From an uncultured Acetatifactor sp. (lineage in GTDB: Bacteria; Bacillota; Clostridia; Lachnospirales; Lachnospiraceae): a DNA stretch of 64,000 nt. Location: positions 1 to 64,000 of the forward strand of contig CAJUSI010000048.1 in the NCBI GenBank assembly GCA_910589035.1, in the 5' to 3' direction. This document shows positions 21,645 through 30,642 of the stretch, one piece after another (positions within the stretch are counted from its first letter, which is position 1; each line of letters opens with the position of its first letter). The notes below the pieces were generated by a model. The model saw only the letters and a list, made by a program, of their open reading frames with translations, did not search any database and had not been told where the DNA came from. A program made the translations under genes and the position numbers.

Positions 21645-22082
21645 TCATGAATCAGATTTATCCGACTCCCTCCCAGGTACTTTATGATGGCTGTGGCTGT
21701 ACTTCGTATTGTTTAGTCTCAAGGGGAAAACCAAAACAAATGACGTATCCCACTGCTTTCCGAGTTTGTGGACAATGATTCCTGAGGTATTATATTCCCA
21801 ACGCCGCCCTTTTCCCTCTTTGTCGTAATCGGCTGTAAACTTCATCCAAACGATGTCTTTCTCGTCTTCAAGCTGATATTCACGCTTTAGCCCGGCATAA
21901 TCAATTTCTTCAGGATTCATTTGGGGATATTTAACCGGCATTATGTTGACTTTATCTAAAAAGTCGTTGACGTATTCTACTATTTGTTCCGTTTTTACAA
22001 CCTCTTTTTTTGCTTCTTTCTGCGCCTTATTAAACCGAAATTGATTTCCATAATGCACAGAGCGACAGCGCCACTGTTTCAT
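21645..22082 (-). CDS. Hypothetical protein, start uncertain
   Basis: Up to 145 residues, hydrophilic, with KREYQLEDEKDIVWMKFTAD as the most ordered part. The first 17 codons overlap the 49-residue gene in another frame and the ATG at 22,082 has only a distant GGAGG. The real start may be internal, or this may be the continuation of the 49-residue gene after a frameshift. No family recognised. Confidence 0.4.
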   Translation of the reverse strand: MKQWRCRSVHYGNQFRFNKAQKEAKKEVVKTEQIVEYVNDFLDKVNIMPVKYPQMNPEEIDYAGLKREYQLEDEKDIVWMKFTADYDKEGKGRRWEYNTSGIIVHKLGKQWDTSFVLVFPLRLNNTKYSHSHHKVPGRESDKSDS

Positions 22083-22179
22083 TTATATAAAATGCCTCCG
22101 GGTCTTTCTTAAAATATTTTTCGATTCCAAGTCCATTATCATCACAAAGTAAATCCATAGCCGATGCTCTTTTAATCAT
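22030..22179 (-). CDS. 49-residue protein partnered with RHH gene
   Basis: It starts MIKRASAMDLLCDDNGLGIE and ends at a double stop (TAATAA). An ideal GGAGG ribosome site sits inside the end of the upstream RHH gene (2 bases between the stop and this ATG), so the two are translationally coupled. The KYFKKDPEAFYI phrase recurs, degraded, at 22,776-22,827. It could be a toxin or antitoxin partner, or the N-terminus of a longer protein broken by frameshift. Confidence 0.55.
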   Translation of the reverse strand: MIKRASAMDLLCDDNGLGIEKYFKKDPEAFYINETVALSLCALWKSISV

Positions 22180-22181
22180 AA

Positions 22182-22619
22182 TTATACCTCCTCGTCATTT
22201 TGATTCTCTTTTTCAGGCCTGTTAACATAGACAGCTGTCCGCGAAACGAATTTCAGCTCTCCTTTTAAATTGCGAGAGCGTTTAACCGTACCAACCTTGC
22301 CCTCTTTTACTCTTGCATTAAACATCTTCCCAAGCCGTGCTCTTACAATGGATGGTTTAAGATTAGCATTTTCTGCCTGCGCTACTGATATTTCTGTAAA
22401 GGATGGCAGATCAACTAAAGTAAATTCCTGATTAGCGGGCTGTGATTGAGCCTCTTGCTCAAGGGTAGTCAACGCCTTTGCGTAATCAAATGGAATCTGT
22501 TTATACAGCTTTTCTAAAATAGTAATTAGATAAACATTAACCGTACAGTTGTGGATGTTTGCATCATTTTGCAATGCGCGAAATAAATCATCATCAATTG
22601 ATAGATTAATACGAGCCAT
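22182..22619 (-). CDS. Ribbon-helix-helix-like DNA-binding protein
   Basis: A 145-residue protein whose first 40 residues (MARINLSIDDDLFRAL then CTVNVYLITILEKLY) fit the strand-helix-helix layout of Arc/MetJ-type regulators. The C-terminal part is basic (RARLGKMFNARVKEGKVGTV). It directly precedes and is coupled to a 49-residue gene, the usual gene order of a toxin-antitoxin pair with the DNA-binding antitoxin first. Length is greater than a simple RHH antitoxin (about 80). Confidence 0.55.
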   Translation of the reverse strand: MARINLSIDDDLFRALQNDANIHNCTVNVYLITILEKLYKQIPFDYAKALTTLEQEAQSQPANQEFTLVDLPSFTEISVAQAENANLKPSIVRARLGKMFNARVKEGKVGTVKRSRNLKGELKFVSRTAVYVNRPEKENQNDEEV

Positions 22620-23154
22620 ACTAGTACCTCCAGAATCATATTTTTATTGATATGGCTTTGTGCAACCATGTTGTATTTCTATTATATGAGGGTTGTGCAG
22701 ATATGTCAATACCCATACTTTATAAAACGAAGTTGATTTTCATGATGAACAGCTTGACACCTCCGTTCCCCTTTTCATCTATATAAAATGCATCTGGGTC
22801 TTTCTAAAATATTGATCAATTCTATCGTCTTAACAGATTATAATCATAATCAATCCTCCTTATTTTCTAATAAAGAAAAGAGAACCCCACTGACCAAAGT
22901 TTGGCTCTCCTCTCATCCATCAGCTGAATCCCAAAAAGAATCCGCAACAAGCTCAATCAGATATCTTTTTTCAACAGGCAACTGTTTCAAATAAATTTCA
23001 ATATGAAATTTCAGGTTAAGCTTTCGAGAAGTGTCCGGTTTCCGCTCTCAGGTCAAATTTTCCCATTTTCCAGCTGCACCAACTCTCTGTAAATTCTTTC
23101 GTCTGGATGCTTACATCCTAAAAGCATTCCATTTTAATACAATTACATTGCCCA
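22620..23154. other. Intergenic region with gene remnants
   Basis: It contains a degraded copy of the small-gene start (22,776-22,827) and, on minus around 22,918-23,060, a 45-codon frame without a start (LKQLPVEKRYLIELVADSFW) that looks like the tail of a lost gene. No intact gene was found. Confidence 0.4.
22776..22827 (-). repeat. Degraded second copy of the 49-residue gene segment
   Basis: Aligns by eye with 22,077-22,130. Both share ATATAAAATGC, GGGTCTTTCT and AAAATATT in the same order, with scattered changes. On minus it reads DQYFRKDPDAFYID against EKYFKKDPEAFYIN. It marks a past tandem duplication. Confidence 0.6.
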
Positions 23155-23202
23155 TTGACTTTTTGAACATTGTTCAGTATAATCTGTCTTGAACATCGTT
23201 CA
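23155..23202 (+). promoter_or_regulatory. TetR promoter with two matching operators
   Basis: TTGACT (23,155) and TATAAT (23,178) are 17 bases apart. Operator 1, TGAACATTGTTCA (23,164-23,176), fills the spacer; operator 2, TGAACATCGTTCA (23,190-23,202), lies just past the -10. Their centres are 26 bases apart. This is a textbook layout for autorepression by the TetR protein encoded next. Confidence 0.85.
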
Positions 23203-23217
23203 GGAAGGAATATGCAT

Positions 23218-23796
23218 ATGGATAATAAAGAAACAATCATACAGACAACGATTGCGCTCATCGAAGAAAAAGGCGAGAATTTAGATACCATTACCGTCCG
23301 TGAAATCTCTAAAAGAGCAGGCATTGGGTTAGGCCTTGTGAATTATCATTTTGGGAACAAGGAGAAGCTCATTGAACTATGCGTTGAGCGTATTATAAAC
23401 AGAATTGTCGAACAATTTCAAACTATCCAGAAGAAAACAGCAGGCTTTACCCCTTTTGAAAAATTAGAATACCTCGGCAGCATGACTTTCGATTATCTGT
23501 TCGAGCATTACACCGTTTCCAGAATTTCGATTCTTACCGATCTGAAAAATCCAAAGCCGGACGATAACACCCACCGAACTTACGCCGCCTATCTTCCCCT
23601 TGTGGCCGCCTGCCGGCCCGATTGGGATGAACCTACTGTAAAAAGGAAAACCTATTGCCTGATTTCGGTTATGCAGCAGACTTTTCTCCGATATGAAACC
23701 GCATCAGCGATACTTGATCTTGATTTGAACCAAAAGGAAAACCGCAGGGCCTGGCACAACCAAATTCTACGCGATATTCTGGAGGTGACCTCATGA
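23218..23796 (+). CDS. TetR/AcrR family regulator
   Basis: A 192-residue TetR regulator. The N-terminal HTH is clear: TITVREISKRAGIGLGLVNY followed by HFGNKEKLIELCV. The C-terminal ligand domain is of a type often found with flavin oxidoreductases. The start at 23,218 has AAGGA 8 bases upstream; an ATG 6 bases earlier is too close to it. Its stop overlaps the next ATG by 4 bases, so the two genes are coupled, and two near-identical operators in its promoter indicate autorepression. The inducer is unknown. Confidence 0.9.
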   Translation: MDNKETIIQTTIALIEEKGENLDTITVREISKRAGIGLGLVNYHFGNKEKLIELCVERIINRIVEQFQTIQKKTAGFTPFEKLEYLGSMTFDYLFEHYTVSRISILTDLKNPKPDDNTHRTYAAYLPLVAACRPDWDEPTVKRKTYCLISVMQQTFLRYETASAILDLDLNQKENRRAWHNQILRDILEVTS

Positions 23797-24506
23797 ACAT
23801 AACGGTTATAAACGGAACGGAAAAACACGGTGTGACCTATCAGTTAAAAGAAATATTTTTAACCGTTTTCCGAGATAAAGCAGACATTACGGAATATTAT
23901 CTTCCAAAAGATTGTCCCAATTTCTGCAGCGGCTGTGTAAACTGTGTGCTAAAAGGCGAGAACACCTGCAAAGACGCAGAATACATCGGAAAAATTGGCA
24001 AATCGCTCCTGGAAGCGGATTTGATTGTAATGACCTCCCCCGCATATGTGTTTCATGCCACGGGAGCGATGAAAGCATTTCTCGACCATTTTGCCTACCG
24101 CTGGCTGCCCCACCGTCCTGCCCCTGAAATGTTTGGAAAACGGGCGGTAATTCTTACCCAGTGTCTGGGCGCCGGAGCAAGATCTGCGGCAAGGGACATA
24201 AAGCACAGCTTATCCTGGTGGGGAATTTCGAAAATCGGAGTCTTCACCGGCGCGTTAATGGGAGACATTGTGTGGGAAAGACTCTCCGAAAAGAAACGGG
24301 CAGAGCTGGCAGGAAAAGCAAAAAAGCTGTCTTGGAAATTTGCACAGATAGACTATACGAAACCGACGCACACAAATCTGATCACGAAGACCAGATTTTC
24401 CATTTGCCGCTTGCTGCAGCAGACCCTGCATAAAAATAACCCTGAATATCTCGACGGAAAGTATTGGGCGCAGCAGGGCTGGCTTGGCAAAACCAGGCCC
24501 TGGTAA
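23793..24506 (+). CDS. NAD(P)H-dependent flavin oxidoreductase (flavodoxin-like)
   Basis: A 237-residue protein with a flavodoxin-like fold (MNITVINGTEKHG phosphate-loop region; TSPAYVFHATGAMKAFLDHF flavin-contacting block). A cysteine cluster, CPNFCSGCVNCVLKGENTC (residues about 41-59), is typical of the iron-sulfur flavoprotein-like or multimeric flavodoxin group. It probably reduces quinones or other electrophiles. It overlaps the TetR gene by ATGA and should be induced when that repressor releases. Confidence 0.85.
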   Translation: MNITVINGTEKHGVTYQLKEIFLTVFRDKADITEYYLPKDCPNFCSGCVNCVLKGENTCKDAEYIGKIGKSLLEADLIVMTSPAYVFHATGAMKAFLDHFAYRWLPHRPAPEMFGKRAVILTQCLGAGARSAARDIKHSLSWWGISKIGVFTGALMGDIVWERLSEKKRAELAGKAKKLSWKFAQIDYTKPTHTNLITKTRFSICRLLQQTLHKNNPEYLDGKYWAQQGWLGKTRPW

Positions 24507-24511
24507 TTCTT

Positions 24512-26335
24512 TCAGCTTTTTAACATAACTCTGCACTTTTTCCTATTGCAGGCGATACCATATTTCAGGATGGTATCCAGCCCATCCTGGCGCAGCTTTT
24601 CCTCATAGCCTTTTGTATCTATCTGCTGCAGGGCTTCTTTACAGCCCTTTTCCAGGATTTCATAAGGAGAGAAATCTCCTGGGAATTTTTCACTGCTACC
24701 CGAAGATATTTTATCTCCATCTGGGAAGGTTTTGTCACTGTTTTGCATACTTTTCATGCCGTCCGGGGACTTCTTCCCGCCGTCCGGGTATTTCACTTCT
24801 ATCACGATACCGATGCCCTCTTCCTCGATTTCCACAAGAATATCGCTGTAGCCATCGCCGGATTCCACATTGGAACGAATATACCAGTCTTCCCGGTGGC
24901 TCAGCAGCCCAAGGAGAATGCCATGGTAAAAGTTCTCCTTCCTGCTTTTGCGTATACTTGCATTCCGAATACCGATTGTCCTGGAGAGGTAAGCATTGAA
25001 CCGGCTTTCCACTGCTTCCGCATCCCCTCTGGCAAATGCATCGCAGAATGCGTCCAACGAGGGTGTATCCCTGCGGGCTTCCTGTTGGAACCACTCCAGA
25101 ATCTGGTCAATGAAGATTTTCCGTATCTCACGGTTCGGTATTACCAGCTGGTAAGTCTCCCCGTCCTCGCTGCCCCGCTGTGTCAGGTAGCCGGTGGTAA
25201 AAAGGATGCTCCAGAGATTGTCAATGGAGGTATAGAGATCCCGGTAGGTCAGCTCCTGATTGATTTTCTTCGGAATCGTCTCTCCGTCGATCAGCCGCTC
25301 CAGCTCCTTCTTGGTGCCCGCCTTTGCCATCTGGACAAAATTCCGGATGATATCATTCCCGCTGGTATTGATCCAGAAAGGCCTGGGGAGCGCCTCCGGC
25401 TCCGAACGCAGCAGGTAGATATAATTGATGACGTCCCAGGGACAGTAGACATCCGCATTCCCGAAGCGGTATCCGTCGTACCATTCCCTGATAAGGCAAA
25501 GCTTGTCTGTACACTCGAACTTTTCCGCAATAGCCTGGATTTCGCTGTGGGTAAAGCCGAACCTTTCGTCAGATTGTGTATCCGTAATCGAAAATATCTT
25601 CAGATTATTCAACCCGGTAAAGATGCTCTCTTTGGAAACTCGCAGGCACCCTGTCAGCACAGCAAATGCCAGGCTGTGATTGCTCTTCAGGGCCTGGCTG
25701 AAAAGGCTGCGGATTAAGCTGATCATCTCGTCATAATAGCCGAAATGCTGCGCTTTGTCCAACGGCACATCGTATTCATCAATTATCAGAATTACCTTTT
25801 GCCCATAATGTTTATGAAGGGCTTCGCATAAAGTAAGAAGGCTGGAAGCAAGCGCCCCATTGGACATACTAAACATCTGCTGGTTGGTGGTATCAATTGT
25901 AATCAGCTGTTTATAAGCATCCTTTTCCTCAGGGGTGATTTCAGGACTGTCCAATAGAAAGCGAAAGCGCATGGCTTCCCTGCCGATAACGGTGCGGAGC
26001 ATTTCCAGGGCAGTTTCAAAGTCGTTACCGCTTGCATCCTTCAGGGTGATGGAAATGACAGGATATTTTCCCATGTATTCCTTACAAAGCTGAAGATCCG
26101 CGCTGATAGCAAGCCCCTCAAAAAGCTGTGGATCACAACCGTATTCAAAAAAGTACTTCAGCATGTTCATGTTGAGGGATTTGCCGAACCTTCTGGGGCG
26201 TGTAAACAGGTTTATGCCTCCCCAGCCCTCCAGGAGATCCTTTATCAGGGCTGTCTTATCTACATAGTAAAAACCGTTTCTACGGATATCTTCAAAGTTC
26301 TCAATGCCGATAGGCAGTTTGGCCGTTGTGTTCAT
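24512..26335 (-). CDS. AAA-ATPase-like protein with PD-(D/E)XK nuclease domain (DUF1703 type)
   Basis: A 607-residue member of the AAA-ATPase_like/DUF1703 family common in gut anaerobes. The N-terminus has IGIENFEDIRRNGFYYVDKT and the ATP-binding RPRRFGKSLNMN; LIIDEYDVPLDKA is the Walker B region. The C-terminal nuclease shows GDGYSDILVE and IVIEVKY. After EVKY the sequence carries an insertion of about 40 residues made of PDG(x)K(S)-like units before the conserved EALQQIDTKGYEE. Function is unproven; related proteins occur in many copies per genome and may be mobile or defence-related. Converges with the oxidoreductase, 5 bases apart. Confidence 0.85.
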   Translation of the reverse strand: MNTTAKLPIGIENFEDIRRNGFYYVDKTALIKDLLEGWGGINLFTRPRRFGKSLNMNMLKYFFEYGCDPQLFEGLAISADLQLCKEYMGKYPVISITLKDASGNDFETALEMLRTVIGREAMRFRFLLDSPEITPEEKDAYKQLITIDTTNQQMFSMSNGALASSLLTLCEALHKHYGQKVILIIDEYDVPLDKAQHFGYYDEMISLIRSLFSQALKSNHSLAFAVLTGCLRVSKESIFTGLNNLKIFSITDTQSDERFGFTHSEIQAIAEKFECTDKLCLIREWYDGYRFGNADVYCPWDVINYIYLLRSEPEALPRPFWINTSGNDIIRNFVQMAKAGTKKELERLIDGETIPKKINQELTYRDLYTSIDNLWSILFTTGYLTQRGSEDGETYQLVIPNREIRKIFIDQILEWFQQEARRDTPSLDAFCDAFARGDAEAVESRFNAYLSRTIGIRNASIRKSRKENFYHGILLGLLSHREDWYIRSNVESGDGYSDILVEIEEEGIGIVIEVKYPDGGKKSPDGMKSMQNSDKTFPDGDKISSGSSEKFPGDFSPYEILEKGCKEALQQIDTKGYEEKLRQDGLDTILKYGIACNRKKCRVMLKS

Positions 26336-26573
26336 GGCGGCTCCTTTCCGGAATATCCTCCGACTTGCTGCTCTTATTTCATTCCCTATAGCTTGCTGCG
26401 GAACGTTTCGTTTACAGGATTCGCGAAGCAGTTCCTGGAATGTGCTTATATTATACTACATTTCATGGGCATTCACAATCCTGAACAACGGTAAAAATGG
26501 CGTCGGCTTTTTACGCTTTTTACCACATTGTCAAGTAAACATTAAGCATCTGGCAGACTATTGAATGACGTAG
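26336..26573. other. Intergenic region upstream of the J-domain gene
   Basis: This lies between two divergently transcribed genes. Apart from the promoter at 26,574-26,602 no gene was seen. Confidence 0.35.
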
Positions 26574-26602
26574 TTGCGCCTCCGGCAGAAATGAATTATA
26601 AT
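26574..26602 (+). promoter_or_regulatory. Promoter of the J-domain gene
   Basis: TTGCGC and TATAAT are separated by 17 bases, about 75 bases before the TTG start. No CIRCE element (heat-shock HrcA site) is present. Confidence 0.55.
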
Positions 26603-26678
26603 TTTAACGGGAAAATATATTCCCTTAAACCAAAAGACTGCCATTAACGCAGATCCCATCCCACAGGAGGCACTGAAA

Positions 26679-28661
26679 TTGACAAAAAAGGACGCACTGA
26701 ACCTATTAGATTTACCGGAGAATGCTGACAGGGCTCAAATCCGCCACGCCTATTCCGAAAAGTCCAAAATCTACCATGTGGAGACACACCCGGAAGAATT
26801 TAACCGTCTCCACGAAGCCTACAAAACCGCACTGGCGCAGACCGGCAGAAGCGCATATACCGTCCCTGCCCAGCCCCTGCCTCCCACCGATACGGACAGT
26901 ACCGATTTTATAAATCACACTGCCGGAACCGGACACGGGACGGCGGCCGCCGCAAAAGAGCCTCCTGCAAAACCTGAAGACCCTGAAATATCTGAAATAC
27001 CCCATAACGATATCTTGGATACGCTGATACATGGCAGTTTTTCCATCAGCCGCTGTCTCGATATCACCCGGCTCCTCTATCACAAATGCAGATATGAGGA
27101 AGCCCTCCGGACAGATATGGGAGCGTCCTTTGGCGGAATTCTCATAAAAAAGGAAACGATATGGCAGAATCATCCGGCTGATGGTCAATTATTCTTCGAA
27201 ATTCCGTGGGCCATCTGGAAGGCACAGGATTGGACCGCCCTTATATGCCATCCGGAATTTTTGAGAAGACAGTACACTTCTGCCTTTCTCGATGAATTAT
27301 GCTGTCTTCTGCAGGAAGAGGGGCTCTGCGGCCCGGAGGGAATCGGACAGGATTTTTATTCTTCCCTCTGCATCGCCTATGGTTTTTTTCAGAATGGACA
27401 AAACGGAATGGAGGAAACGAACCCTAGGGACAGCTATCTGCAGGAATTGGAAGATATCCTTCGCTCCCATCCAAAGCACTGTAACTATGTGTTTGATCTC
27501 TATAACCGGGCTTCTGCGCAGGAAGCCCGGGATATGGTTCTGTTCTGCCAAAAGGGCTTCGCCCTTTCCGACGAGAAGGCCGTATGGGATTTTCTGAATA
27601 CCGCGGAGGAAAAGCTTCTGTCTGAAACGAATCCCTCAGAAATATGCACTCTTCGGGACAGAAACCTGGAAGCGTATGAATCTGTATCCTCCCGGAAACA
27701 GTTTATTCTCCGGAACCTCCTGAACCAGTCTGGCAGCCTGTTCGCCGAAGGACTCTACCGTCTCCGGGAATTGCAGGAATCTCAGCGAAAATACGCGGAA
27801 GCCTTTATCGGGACTGTATTATCCCATACCGATACCTGCGAGGCCGCCTTACCCTCCGGAGAGTATCCGCCGCTTTCCTGCCTCCTTGGCCGGTTCCGGC
27901 AGCAATATCTGAGCTGTGACAACTGGCGGGAATTGATCTGCCGCCCCGTATTCCTGCATGCAATAAAGAACTATATTCTCTCTCAGGACAACAACCGGGA
28001 CACGGGCGGCGGAAACAGCTACCCTTCTGTCCGGTTTGTCCCCTATGAAACCTGGCGGCAGCTGCGCCTATGGTTCAAGGGGACCTCCCCTTTTCTGGCG
28101 GAAGCCGCAGGGTGGCTTAAAACCGGCTGTTACTTTTCCGAGTATGAAAAAAGGTATCAAAAGGAACGTTTCTGGAAAGCCACCCGCGTGAAGGAAAGCT
28201 ATCTGGAAGAAATCCTCCCCATTCCAGGGCCTGATCGCGAAAAGCGGAAGCTGCTCCGGGCTGTCCGAAAGGGAATCCCGGTGGATGCCGCGCGGATACA
28301 GAGCGCTTTCCTGCGGCCCCTCCTGTCCAATGAGAAGCTCCGGATTCCATTTCTGACCAGACTGGCCTATACTATGGTGCATTTCCGCTTTCTCCAATAT
28401 ACGCCTGCGGACAGCCTTCCCGGAGGTACCTTCTGCTTTTTGAAGAAGGGGGTCATTCTGTATCAGAAAAAAGATAACCTGGTATGCTATCTTGACCATG
28501 AGGTCTTTTACGATATCCTGTCTAAATATTTCGACCGTATCGTATATAACTGGAAGCCTGCAAAGGACGCCAGGAAAATCTATTCCGAAGAATTCCTGGA
28601 TACCGCATGCAGAAATCTGTATTGCTATGAGTGCTTTGCCCATTCTGATTTTCACAAGTAG
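26679..28661 (+). CDS. J-domain-like protein with long unknown C-terminus
   Basis: A 660-residue protein. Residues 1-52 resemble a J-domain (DALNLLDLPENADRAQIRHA then KIYHVETHPEEFNRLHEAY), but the HPD tripeptide needed to stimulate Hsp70 ATPase reads HVE here. Related Firmicute proteins have HPE at this place. The remaining 600 residues are helical, have no clear transmembrane segment and no zinc-finger or CTD of classical DnaJ. Translation starts with TTG at 26,679, supported by AGGAGG 10 bases upstream. It converges with an Hsp70 gene, so it is the likely dedicated partner of that chaperone. Confidence 0.75.
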   Translation: MTKKDALNLLDLPENADRAQIRHAYSEKSKIYHVETHPEEFNRLHEAYKTALAQTGRSAYTVPAQPLPPTDTDSTDFINHTAGTGHGTAAAAKEPPAKPEDPEISEIPHNDILDTLIHGSFSISRCLDITRLLYHKCRYEEALRTDMGASFGGILIKKETIWQNHPADGQLFFEIPWAIWKAQDWTALICHPEFLRRQYTSAFLDELCCLLQEEGLCGPEGIGQDFYSSLCIAYGFFQNGQNGMEETNPRDSYLQELEDILRSHPKHCNYVFDLYNRASAQEARDMVLFCQKGFALSDEKAVWDFLNTAEEKLLSETNPSEICTLRDRNLEAYESVSSRKQFILRNLLNQSGSLFAEGLYRLRELQESQRKYAEAFIGTVLSHTDTCEAALPSGEYPPLSCLLGRFRQQYLSCDNWRELICRPVFLHAIKNYILSQDNNRDTGGGNSYPSVRFVPYETWRQLRLWFKGTSPFLAEAAGWLKTGCYFSEYEKRYQKERFWKATRVKESYLEEILPIPGPDREKRKLLRAVRKGIPVDAARIQSAFLRPLLSNEKLRIPFLTRLAYTMVHFRFLQYTPADSLPGGTFCFLKKGVILYQKKDNLVCYLDHEVFYDILSKYFDRIVYNWKPAKDARKIYSEEFLDTACRNLYCYECFAHSDFHK

Positions 28662-28683
28662 CAAACCACATTCGCAAAGGGGT

Positions 28684-28825
28684 TGTCGGGAAATGACTAT
28701 ACTCCCGCAATATATGCTGTGATGAATGGGAACTCACCACCCTATATTGTGTGCAGACAGCATTTCCCGACAGCCCATCGGAGACTGGCTTTGCAGGCGC
28801 GGCATAAAGTCAGCTTTGCTGACTT
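28684..28825. repeat. Structured intergenic region between convergent genes
   Basis: TGTCGGGAAATG (28,684) and CATTTCCCGACA (28,761) are perfect 12 bp inverted arms enclosing 65 bases that themselves contain complementary segments. A second perfect hairpin, AAGTCAGC-TTT-GCTGACTT, is at 28,807-28,825. The two probably stop transcription from both convergent genes, though neither has a strong T-run. Confidence 0.65.
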
Positions 28826-28828
28826 GGC

Positions 28829-30559
28829 TCATTCCTCACGGGAATCATCAAAGAACTCTTCAAATACAGAGTAATTCTGCTCCACCTCCACATTCAGAAG
28901 CATCTGCATCACCCTCTTTCCTGCCTTGCGGATCTGTATGGGGGAGGAGGTGCTCCACGCATGCTGATAGTACCCAAGCGCCTGCTCCACATACCGCCTC
29001 GCGTCCCCCACAGTCTCCGCATAAAGCCGTTCTCCCATGGCCAGAATCGCCTTTCGCTCCTCCTGTTCTCTGGGCAGATATTTCATGCCCTCCATCTGCC
29101 CCTTTATGGCGGCAATCTGCTGGGTTGAGAGCTGTTTATAGCCGCTTACCACCGTGGTCTTCACCGAAGCTTTCGTGTAGCAGTCCACCGCGGAAACCTC
29201 CAGAATCCCGTTGATGTTGTAGGTAAAAGCCACCTGGACCCGGGCTTTTCCCTTTGGCGCTTTCACCACCGGAATGCCCAGCTCCCCGATCTTCAGATTG
29301 GCGTCCGGATTGTAATTTTCTCCCTGATAAATCTTAAACAGAATCCTGTCCTGATAATCACCGGACGTGGTAAAAATCATCTCCGCACGGCAGGGAAGCA
29401 CACTGTTTCGCTCTATCATCATGCACATCTTCTCCGGATCGCCCGGCGCATTCCCGGCAGTGGAAGTACCCAGGGAAAAGGGGCATACATCCGTCATCAT
29501 AAGATCCTTTACCTCTTCCCTTCTCTCCTTGATTCCCGTGTACACGCCAAGTCCCCGTGCAATCAGCAGATCCGGCTCCTCCCCGATCATCACATCCCGC
29601 TCAAACAGACGGCTCAAAAACATCTGCACTGCAGGCAAACGGCTGGACCCTCCCGCCAGAAGTACATTTGTAATATCCTCCAGCCCCAGCCCGCTGTCCC
29701 TGACTGCCCTGGAAATTACATTTTTCATCCTTTGAAACAATCTCTGTCCGATTTGGAATATTTTATTGGTAGTAAGCTCCATGGCATAGCTGTCCGTTCC
29801 GATACAGAACTCCAGCATGGCTTCATTGCGCGCGGAAAGCTGTTCCTTACACCGCCGGCTTTCAAAAAGAAGCGCCTGCTGCCGGCTTTTCTCCAGACAA
29901 TTCCAGTCCACCCCGTTTTCCTCACAGAAAGCCCGGGCGATCGCCTGGTCAAAATCCGTCCCTCCCAGATGGTTATCCCCCGCAATCGCGGTGATTTCCA
30001 CAATGTCTTCAAAGCAGTCCACAATGGAAACGTCCAGGGTCCCCCCGCCGAAATCAAATACCAGGAACAGCTGCTCCCCTTCCATATCCGCCTTTCGCGC
30101 GGCAAGCGCGGCAGCTGAGGGCTCATTGATGATCCGTTCGCAGTAAATGCCCGCAAGCTCCGCCGCCAGCTTTGTGGCATATCTCTGATCATTGTTGAAG
30201 TAGGCCGGCACGCTGATGACCGCTTCCGTGATTTCTTCGCCCAGATATTCTTCCGCATCCTTCCTGATCCTGCGCAGAATCAGGGCAGAAAGCTCTTCGG
30301 GCGTAAATTTCCTGCCTGCCAGGGAATAGACCTTCTCCGTTCCCATATAACGTTTGAAATTGGAGGCACAGCGCTCCGGGTGCAGCAGCTCCTCCTCCCT
30401 GGCCGCCTGACCGGTCAGGATATTCCCCTCCTCATCTATCGCCACCACGCTGGGCACCATCCGATTCCCCAGCCCGTCCGCAATGAGGCACACCTCTCCC
30501 TCCTTCCAGACTGCCCCAAGGCTGTTCGTGGTGCCCAAATCGATTCCGATCACTGCCAT
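28829..30559 (-). CDS. Hsp70 family chaperone (DnaK/HscC-like)
   Basis: A 576-residue Hsp70-family protein. The nucleotide-binding domain is complete: GIDLGTTNSLGAVW (phosphate 1), INEPSAAALA (connect 1), DFGGGTLDVS (phosphate 2) and LLAGGSSRLP (adenosine). The substrate-binding beta domain follows (CPFSLGTSTAGN onward, GILEVSAVD). The lid is short and lacks the EEVD-type tail, as in HscC-like paralogues. It is distinct from the housekeeping DnaK, which would lie with grpE and dnaJ. It converges with the J-domain-like gene at 26,679. Confidence 0.9.
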   Translation of the reverse strand: MAVIGIDLGTTNSLGAVWKEGEVCLIADGLGNRMVPSVVAIDEEGNILTGQAAREEELLHPERCASNFKRYMGTEKVYSLAGRKFTPEELSALILRRIRKDAEEYLGEEITEAVISVPAYFNNDQRYATKLAAELAGIYCERIINEPSAAALAARKADMEGEQLFLVFDFGGGTLDVSIVDCFEDIVEITAIAGDNHLGGTDFDQAIARAFCEENGVDWNCLEKSRQQALLFESRRCKEQLSARNEAMLEFCIGTDSYAMELTTNKIFQIGQRLFQRMKNVISRAVRDSGLGLEDITNVLLAGGSSRLPAVQMFLSRLFERDVMIGEEPDLLIARGLGVYTGIKERREEVKDLMMTDVCPFSLGTSTAGNAPGDPEKMCMMIERNSVLPCRAEMIFTTSGDYQDRILFKIYQGENYNPDANLKIGELGIPVVKAPKGKARVQVAFTYNINGILEVSAVDCYTKASVKTTVVSGYKQLSTQQIAAIKGQMEGMKYLPREQEERKAILAMGERLYAETVGDARRYVEQALGYYQHAWSTSSPIQIRKAGKRVMQMLLNVEVEQNYSVFEEFFDDSREE

Positions 30560-30642
30560 CTCTTCTCCTCCTGTGCTCCCGCGGCATCAGCGATACCTCC
30601 GGTTTATACTGCTTAACGATTTCACTTGCCGTGAAGCCAGAC

